Source: CAZOAR01 sp964577985 (GTDB taxonomy: Bacteria; Gemmatimonadota; CAZMKB01; CAZNLH01). Taken from it: 11,632 nucleotides of DNA. The DNA is taken from the NCBI GenBank assembly GCA_964577985.1, contig CAZOAR010000062.1:1-11632 (forward strand). Direction: 5' to 3'. Positions 7,646 through 11,632 of the stretch are shown one piece after another (position 1 is the first letter of the stretch; every line of letters starts with the position of its first letter). The notes beneath the pieces were generated by a model. That model was not told the origin of the DNA. It worked only from the letters and a program-made list of their open reading frames with translations, and made no database searches. The translations under genes were made by a program, and so were the position numbers.

Positions 7646-8470
7646 TTGCAATACCATTTCGCGAAGATGTGCGCTGCTGGAAACGATTTTATTGTCATCG
7701 ACAACAGGGATGGGAAGCTGGATTCGTGTGAGGCAGCCTGGATAGAGCGAATCTGCTCGCGCAGGATGTCAATGGGCGCGGATGGCCTGATTCTTCTCGA
7801 TGTAGACGATGAATTCGAGTTTTCGATGAAATACTTTAATTCCGATGGTTTTGAGGCATCGATGTGCGGGAACGGCGGGAGATGCATAGCGCTTTTCGCG
7901 CACCTGCTGGGCATATCCGGCAGGTCGATGACATTCCGATCGAGAGCCGGGATTCACTCCGCGACTCTGGACCGCATTCAGGGGGAAAAGGCGGAGGTCA
8001 CCCTCTCCATGAGCGACCCTGTCGATGTGCAGCGGGAGGTCGACTTCGCGCTCGGAGAGGAGACCCTGATATGCGGTGTCATCGACACCGGGGTACCTCA
8101 TGTAGTACTGAAAGTCACGGGGCTCGAGGCTATAAGTGTAGAGGATATGGGAAGGAGCATCCGTCGCCACAGTTTGTTTGAGGAGCAAGGAACCAATGTC
8201 GACTTCCTGGAGGTCCTGGGAGAGAATCGGCTGAGAGTAAGGACCTACGAGAGGGGAGTGGAGGGCGAGACGCTTTCCTGTGGGACGGGTGCTGTCGCCG
8301 CCGCGGCCATGGCCTCGCTCTGGACGGGCATGCCCGGCCCTGTCACGATAGAGACGGCCTCAGGCGAAGACCTGACGGTTTCCTTCCAGAGAAGAGGCGA
8401 AGACTTCTCTCAGATTACGCTCAGAGGAAACGCGAGGGTTGTTTACAGGGGCGTGACATCCGAAGTGTAA
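7646..8470 (+). CDS. dapF: Diaminopimelate epimerase
   Basis: This 274-residue cytoplasmic enzyme converts LL-diaminopimelate to the meso form for lysine synthesis and peptidoglycan cross-linking. It has both halves of the pseudo-symmetric fold with the catalytic cysteine pair: Cys74 in MCGNGGRC (73-80) and Cys212 in SCGTGA (211-216). Also present are the N-terminal MCAAGNDF (8-15), GADGL (44-48), H152 in GVPHVVL and E208 in GVEGETLSCG, which match substrate-binding and catalytic positions. Length is normal for the family. The start is TTG at 7646, 6 nt after AAGGAG (7634-7639); the M-x-G-x-G-N-D-F region then falls at its normal place. It starts 3 nt after the sugar transferase stop, so it is cotranscribed with the surface-glycan genes, although its pathway is peptidoglycan/lysine. 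Confidence 0.96.
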   Translation: MQYHFAKMCAAGNDFIVIDNRDGKLDSCEAAWIERICSRRMSMGADGLILLDVDDEFEFSMKYFNSDGFEASMCGNGGRCIALFAHLLGISGRSMTFRSRAGIHSATLDRIQGEKAEVTLSMSDPVDVQREVDFALGEETLICGVIDTGVPHVVLKVTGLEAISVEDMGRSIRRHSLFEEQGTNVDFLEVLGENRLRVRTYERGVEGETLSCGTGAVAAAAMASLWTGMPGPVTIETASGEDLTVSFQRRGEDFSQITLRGNARVVYRGVTSEV

Positions 8471-8512
8471 CGTGAGATTAGTCATAGAACATGTGGTACA
8501 GCCTTCACTTGC

Positions 8513-8548
8513 ACCGTCATCATAGCTGAAAACACGCCTGATGACGGT
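8513..8548. repeat. Perfect 10-bp inverted repeat between convergent genes
   Basis: ACCGTCATCA (8513-8522) and TGATGACGGT (8539-8548) are exact complements separated by 16 nt. The hairpin lies 43 nt after the dapF stop and about 100 nt from the converging glycosylase stop. No T-run follows it on either strand, so it is not a textbook intrinsic terminator. It may act as a bidirectional 3'-end or stability hairpin, or be an operator-like palindrome. Confidence 0.55.
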
Positions 8549-8601
8549 CCCCCATACGCGGTTCTTCCTCGAATTCAGCCGGACATTGTCTTGAGCGGGT
8601 G

Positions 8602-8630
8602 TTGACAAATTTCTGTACATTTGATATACT
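8602..8630 (+). promoter_or_regulatory. Near-consensus sigma70 promoter, antisense to the endonuclease III-like gene
   Basis: TTGACA (8602-8607) and TATACT (8625-8630) are separated by exactly 17 nt, giving a perfect -35 box and a five-of-six -10 box. Predicted transcription start is about 8637. The direction is rightward, into the 3' end of the minus-strand glycosylase gene, and the next plus-strand gene is 770 nt downstream. A transcript would be antisense to that gene and could run on into the DnaA-like/TPR unit. The boxes are visible; activity is inferred. Confidence 0.6.
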
Positions 8631-8648
8631 GCATAGATGGCGCCGAGT

Positions 8649-9308
8649 TCAGATGTTTTTCGGGCAGATGGCATCGAGTGAGCAGGCGGAGCATGAAGGA
8701 CTTTTCGCGCGGCAGATCTTGCGTCCGTGGGAAATCAGGTTCATGTGAAAGGTTAAGTATATGTCCGTAGGGGCTTGCTGCCCAAGGATCTGATGCGCTT
8801 TTGATGCAGATGTGCCACGTGGGATGAGCCCCAATCTGGTCGCCAGGCGATGGATGTGGGTATCGACCGGAAAGGCGGGCCTGTCCATGGAAAAGAGCAG
8901 GACGCAGGAGACTGTCTTGGGCCCGACCCCGGGAAAAGCGATGAGATAGCGGGTGATCTCCTCATCATTCAGCTCCCTGAGAAAATCGAGATCGAGCGAA
9001 CCGTGGTCTTGCCTGATTTTGTTGAGGATCGTCAGTATTCGCCTTGCTTTCTGCCTGGCGAGTCCCCCGGGCTTTATCTTCATTTCGATATCCCGGGCGG
9101 GCAGGGCCGCTATGTCTGACCAGGGCATATTGTCCTTTCTCAGGCCAGCCCACGCCCTGTCCCTGTTGAGGTCGCTCGTATGCTGAGACAGGATTGTGAA
9201 GATGAGTTCGTCGAGGGGAGGTTTTCTGGACGAGATAGATCTTTCGCCGTATTCAATCACGAGACGGCGGTGTATCTCGTTGATGAACGATTGTCGGTCT
9301 GTTTTCAT
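8649..9308 (-). CDS. Endonuclease III-family DNA glycosylase/AP lyase (HhH-GPD, 4Fe-4S)
   Basis: This 219-residue base-excision-repair enzyme removes damaged bases and can nick the resulting abasic site. It shows the helix-hairpin-helix FPGVGPKTVSCVLLF (125-139) with K131 at the position of the catalytic lysine of E. coli Nth, the VDTHIHR motif (148-154) with the essential Asp149, and a C-terminal iron-sulfur loop C199-x6-C206-x2-C209-x5-C215, the exact Nth spacing. The early helix reads ILSQHTSDLNRDRAW (39-53) rather than the LLSAQ-T-D of true Nth, placing it in an Nth-like branch with other base preference possible (compare Mig/MBD4-like or uracil/thymine glycosylases). It starts at ATG 9308-9306 with no clear ribosome binding site, runs towards dapF and away from the DnaA-like gene, and stands alone. 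Confidence 0.87.
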   Translation of the reverse strand: MKTDRQSFINEIHRRLVIEYGERSISSRKPPLDELIFTILSQHTSDLNRDRAWAGLRKDNMPWSDIAALPARDIEMKIKPGGLARQKARRILTILNKIRQDHGSLDLDFLRELNDEEITRYLIAFPGVGPKTVSCVLLFSMDRPAFPVDTHIHRLATRLGLIPRGTSASKAHQILGQQAPTDIYLTFHMNLISHGRKICRAKSPSCSACSLDAICPKNI

Positions 9309-9407
9309 ATCGGTTATGGATTGTCTGTTTAATCTTCAAGGACCGCTGGAAAGCTAACCTCGTCGGGCCCTGGAAACAAGACTAAGGATCAAGGGGAAAG
9401 AAGTTTG

Positions 9408-10457
9408 ATGCACCCATCGCTACAGACGTTTGACTCATTCTTCGAGGGAGAGACGAATCGAGTGGCTCGCCTCGCAGCCATGGAGGTCGCCCGGAATCCT
9501 GGTGTACGATACAACCCGCTTTTCATCTTCGGAGGAACTGGAACTGGTAAGAGCCATCTTCTCAACGCTATCGCAGAGGAGATCGTGGGAGCTGACCCGT
9601 CGATACGGCTTTACTGCGACAATTATTCTGCCTTTGTGAGCGGATCGGATGAATACGTAGAAACAGGAGAGCGGCAGCTTTTCCTCAGCCGGCTCTCTTT
9701 TCATGATGTGATCCTTATCGACGATCTTGTGGTGGACGAGGATTGGGTTCGCTTCCAGCATGAGATGATAGATTGGATAGACAGGTTCATCAAGGAGAAG
9801 AAGCAGCTGGTCTTTACCTCTAACCGGCCTCTCCTGCAGATGACCCCGATCGACAGGAGGTTTCTCGCCCGAGTCCAGAGAGGGCTTGTAGTATATCTCC
9901 GGGGTGGTGGCAAGACCGTGAGAAGGGAGATCATCCTCCGCGCCTTTGAGGAAAAAGGTGTCCGGCCGGAAGAGGAGGCAATCGAGCATCTGGTGGATCT
10001 ACCGGTGGCAGATGTGAGAGAGCTGACTGGAATAATCAACCGCCTTCTACTATCCCTCGAGGCCGAGGATGCCCGCCTCACGAGCTCATGGTGCGCCGCG
10101 AGGCTCCGCCGGATGGCCGACAGAGGAGAAATCCGAAGACTGGAGATACCCGCCGCGGTGTCGCCTCCCGTGTGGGCAGAAGCCACAAGGGAGGACATTT
10201 CCAGCGTACCGGACACGCCTGTTATCGAAGTGCCTGACATGGACGAAGAGCTTGAACTCCCGGAAGGTACGGATGAGAAGCCTGCCGTGGAGGAATCGGA
10301 GTCGGAAGAGGCATCCGTCGTCGGAGTCACCGATAAACGCGAGACGGTTGGCGGGATCGATGGTGTGGAGGTGGATGCAGCGGACCTGATCGATGAAACA
10401 GAGAGACTGATCCTGGAATGGGATAGAGAGGAAGACAGGTTGCTCGACGACCTATGA
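9408..10457 (+). CDS. DnaA-like AAA+ ATPase lacking the DNA-binding domain, with an acidic C-terminal tail
   Basis: This 349-residue protein begins directly with the AAA+ domain of DnaA: QTFDSFFEGETNRVA (6-20) and NPLFIFGGTGTGKSHLLNAI (36-55, Walker A at 42-50). It then has Walker B VILIDD (101-106), sensor 1 VFTSNRP (135-141), a box VII-like RRFLARVQRGL (150-160, arginine finger probably R155) and sensor 2 VRELTG (203-208), so ATP binding and hydrolysis look intact. DnaA domains I/II and the C-terminal helix-turn-helix domain IV are absent. Instead residues about 260-349 are acidic and low in predicted structure, with a last helix-like RLILEWDREEDRLL. It is longer than Hda and lacks an evident N-terminal clamp-binding motif. 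ATG 9408 is preferred to the overlapping TTG 9405; a GGGGA lies at 9393-9397. The stop overlaps the TPR gene start (ATGA). Replication control is possible but unproven. Confidence 0.82.
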   Translation: MHPSLQTFDSFFEGETNRVARLAAMEVARNPGVRYNPLFIFGGTGTGKSHLLNAIAEEIVGADPSIRLYCDNYSAFVSGSDEYVETGERQLFLSRLSFHDVILIDDLVVDEDWVRFQHEMIDWIDRFIKEKKQLVFTSNRPLLQMTPIDRRFLARVQRGLVVYLRGGGKTVRREIILRAFEEKGVRPEEEAIEHLVDLPVADVRELTGIINRLLLSLEAEDARLTSSWCAARLRRMADRGEIRRLEIPAAVSPPVWAEATREDISSVPDTPVIEVPDMDEELELPEGTDEKPAVEESESEEASVVGVTDKRETVGGIDGVEVDAADLIDETERLILEWDREEDRLLDDL

Positions 10458-11356
10458 GAAACGTGGAAGAGAAGAAAGAGTTGGAAAAAGGAAAGAATCG
10501 GGGCGATGATTATTCCGTCGGCATGGCCTTTTACCGGACAGATATGCTCGATAAGGCGCTTGAGAAATTCAGGAGGAGCTCTGAGAACTCCGAAACCGCC
10601 GACCTGTCGCTGTTTTACATCGCGATGATATATTTCAGGAAGGGTGAATACCAGAAGGCGTCCGTTAGATTCAAGAAGCTGCTTGAGGAGAATCCCGAGG
10701 ATCTCGCTGCTTACAACAACCTGGCTGTTACTCTTGAAAAACTGGGAATGGAAAAGGAGGCGGAACTTCTCTACAGGGAGGCCGAGAAGATATCTCCTCT
10801 TGCCTCTCAGATCCTGGCGAATCTTGGTGTGCTATTCTATCGCAGGGGGGAGTACACACGGGCGCGGGAGAACCTGGAGCGCGCTGTTCACCTCAACAGG
10901 GGTATGGCGTTTGCCTATTTCTACCTGGGAATGACCTGCCTGAAACTTTCCATGTGGGACGAAGCCGACGAATACCTTGAGATGAGTCTCGAGCTCTCAC
11001 CCGACAACCCGGTAATCTACAACAACCTCGGGATTGTCTTCAAGAAAACGGGCGACTTCCGGCGTGGCCTGCGGTGTTCGCTGAGAGCACTGGGGCTCGA
11101 CCATAGTCTGCAGCAGGCCTACGCGAACGTAGACGACATGCTCTGTATCGCAGGGGAGTGGGATGAGTGTCGGAAGTTACTTGATGAAGCCGTCCCGGAA
11201 AGGGACCTCAGCGCCAGGTGTCTCGACCTGATGGGTGACTACTACCACTCGAGGGGAGACTATGAGCTGGCGCACCGGGTCTGGCAGAAATCACTCGACA
11301 CCGATCCGGAGAACCAGGCAATCCAAGCCAAGATAGACAAATTGGAGACTCCCTGA
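10454..11356 (+). CDS. Tetratricopeptide repeat protein coupled to the DnaA-like ATPase
   Basis: This 300-residue protein has no signal peptide or TM segment. After a charged leader (1-17) it is almost entirely TPR repeats of about 34 residues: near 18-47, 48-83, 84-117, 118-151, 152-185, 186-219, 220-252 and 253-287. The clearest show the pattern YNNLA...LG....A...Y..A....P (for example 87-115, 121-149, 189-217). TPR arrays are protein-binding scaffolds and no catalytic domain is visible. The start ATG at 10454 overlaps the stop of the DnaA-like gene (ATGA) with only a weak purine-rich site upstream, so translation is probably coupled. That coupling and the acidic tail of its neighbour suggest the two proteins act together, perhaps with the TPR groove gripping the tail; this is inference. 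The partner and process are unknown. Confidence 0.85.
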   Translation: MRNVEEKKELEKGKNRGDDYSVGMAFYRTDMLDKALEKFRRSSENSETADLSLFYIAMIYFRKGEYQKASVRFKKLLEENPEDLAAYNNLAVTLEKLGMEKEAELLYREAEKISPLASQILANLGVLFYRRGEYTRARENLERAVHLNRGMAFAYFYLGMTCLKLSMWDEADEYLEMSLELSPDNPVIYNNLGIVFKKTGDFRRGLRCSLRALGLDHSLQQAYANVDDMLCIAGEWDECRKLLDEAVPERDLSARCLDLMGDYYHSRGDYELAHRVWQKSLDTDPENQAIQAKIDKLETP

Positions 11357-11493
11357 TCGGGGGATTCGTTTTACCTCCCTGGCCGACCCGGCCCTGGCGA
11401 TCTTCTGTTGGTTCCTGTACATATGCCCTCTTCCAACCGCATCGAACGGCTCTGTCTCCGCTACTAAGCCAGGAGTTTACCCACTTTTTACGC
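11357..11493. other. Intergenic stretch with no convincing gene
   Basis: No plus-strand frame with a start and family-like sequence is visible here, and the minus-strand frame crossing it is a low-complexity shadow. A weak stem TCCC (11350-11353)/GGGA (11361-11364), followed by a broken T-run, spans the TPR stop but is too short to call a terminator. I see no tRNA-like or riboswitch-like fold. Confidence 0.5.
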
Positions 11494-11516
11494 GTCATTC
11501 CGGCTCGCCCGGAATC
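11494..11516 (+). repeat. Palindromic repeat element, copy A (GTCATTCC...GGAATC type)
   Basis: This 23-bp unit begins GTCATTCCGG, ends CCGGAATC, and can fold as ATTCCGG/CCGGAAT with a 5-nt loop (11497-11515). It resembles the widespread ATTCCC-N-GGGAAT intergenic repeats (Neisseria dRS3 is the known example). Copy B lies inverted 18 nt downstream, with 19 of 23 positions identical. Confidence 0.65.
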
Positions 11517-11525
11517 GGCCTTTTT
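11497..11525 (+). terminator. Possible intrinsic terminator formed by repeat copy A
   Basis: The 7-bp stem of copy A (11497-11503 with 11509-11515) is followed by CGGCC and then TTTTT at 11521-11525. The 5-nt separation between stem and T-run weakens the call. If active, it would end transcripts of the DnaA-like/TPR unit about 165 nt after the TPR stop. Confidence 0.3.
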
Positions 11526-11534
11526 GTGCGATGG

Positions 11535-11557
11535 GATTCCCGACAAGCGGGAATGAC
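11535..11557 (-). repeat. Palindromic repeat element, copy B, inverted relative to copy A
   Basis: Read on the minus strand this begins GTCATTCCCG and ends CGGGAATC, so it is copy A's element in opposite orientation. It folds on itself as ATTCCCG/CGGGAAT, and with copy A could make one larger stem-loop. Its right half (GCGGGAATGAC) is also the first unit of the tandem array that follows. Confidence 0.65.
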
Positions 11558-11632
11558 ATGTGGGCGGGAATGACATGTGAGACGGGAATGACATGTGAGA
11601 CGGGAACGTCATGTGAAGCGGAAATGTCATGT
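11547..11632. repeat. Degenerate 17-18-bp tandem repeat array running off the window end
   Basis: Five units are visible: 11547-11563, 11564-11580, 11581-11598, 11599-11616 and 11617-11632 (cut by the window). The core is CGGGAATGACATGTGA. Units 1 and 2 are 17 bp and units 3 and 4 are 18 bp; unit 4 has GTCAT for GACAT and unit 5 has GGAAATGTCAT, so divergence grows to the right. Period and lack of spacers exclude CRISPR. Confidence 0.8.

Noticed and set aside
8471..8600. tRNA or other structured RNA gene after dapF
   Set aside because: A sequence loosely like a T-arm occurs near 8561-8580 but no acceptor stem or anticodon arm can be formed around it.
8637..8681. 14-codon leaderless peptide downstream of the antisense promoter
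   Set aside because: It begins at the predicted transcription start but has no composition or conservation support and overlaps the glycosylase gene; mentioned only as a possibility.
9309..9407. Promoters for the divergent glycosylase and DnaA-like genes
   Set aside because: Only poor matches were seen: TTGTCT has no -10 at 17 nt on the plus strand, and TTGAAG-17-TAACCG on the minus strand sits too close to the ATG.
9701..10330. Minus-strand 209-codon serine-rich open frame
   Set aside because: The serine runs are the complement of the GA-rich codons for the acidic tail of the DnaA-like protein; a composition shadow.
11350..11375. Intrinsic terminator right at the TPR stop codon
   Set aside because: The stem is only 4 bp and the following T-run is interrupted.
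11208..11630. Minus-strand 140-codon frame with M-S-F-P-S-H repeats
   Set aside because: The repeated peptide is only the translation of the tandem DNA repeat and the rest overlaps the TPR gene; no family similarity.
11547..11632. CRISPR array
   Set aside because: The repeats are 17-18 bp, directly abutting, without unique spacers.

Overview
The window looks like chromosomal DNA of an uncultured Gram-negative-type bacterium of moderate to fairly high GC. It uses AGG/AGA freely for arginine and starts many genes on non-ATG codons (TTG for the YfhO-like gene and dapF, GTG for wecB, apparently ATT for the sugar-phosphate transferase). A meso-DAP pathway gene (dapF), undecaprenyl-phosphate-linked surface glycan genes and an AAA+ DnaA relative are present. 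No gene fixes the phylum, so the lineage call stays open.

Region 1 (1-8470, + strand) is one tightly packed operon. It opens with the last codons of a probable alkaline-phosphatase-superfamily enzyme. Then follow a large YfhO-family membrane protein (GT-C type), a two-TM polyprenyl-phosphate glycosyltransferase, a non-hydrolysing UDP-GlcNAc 2-epimerase (wecB), a soluble DPM1-like glycosyltransferase, a WbbL-like GT2 glycosyltransferase, a polyprenyl-phosphate sugar-1-phosphate transferase (WbaP/WcaJ type) and dapF. Junctions are overlaps or gaps of at most 23 nt. Read together, wecB supplies UDP-ManNAc, the WbaP-like enzyme starts a glycan on undecaprenyl phosphate, the WbbL-like enzyme extends it, and the two polyprenol-phosphate sugar synthases make lipid-linked donors that the YfhO-like protein could use outside the membrane. 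No flippase, polymerase or ligase lies in the window.

Region 2 (8471-9407) is a 178-nt convergent intergenic stretch with a perfect 10-bp inverted repeat and a near-consensus sigma70 promoter. The promoter points into the 3' end of an oppositely oriented endonuclease III-family glycosylase gene (minus strand, 9308-8649). A 99-nt divergent spacer follows.

Region 3 (9408-11356, + strand) is a two-gene coupled unit: a DnaA-like AAA+ ATPase that has the nucleotide-binding domain but neither the N-terminal domain nor the DNA-binding domain of DnaA, carrying instead a long acidic tail, followed through an ATGA overlap by an eight-TPR protein. This unit is the least explained coding part of the window.

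Region 4 (11357-11632) has no convincing gene. It holds two inverted copies of a 23-bp palindromic repeat (GTCATTCC...GGAATC type) and a degenerating 17-18-bp tandem array that runs off the window end.
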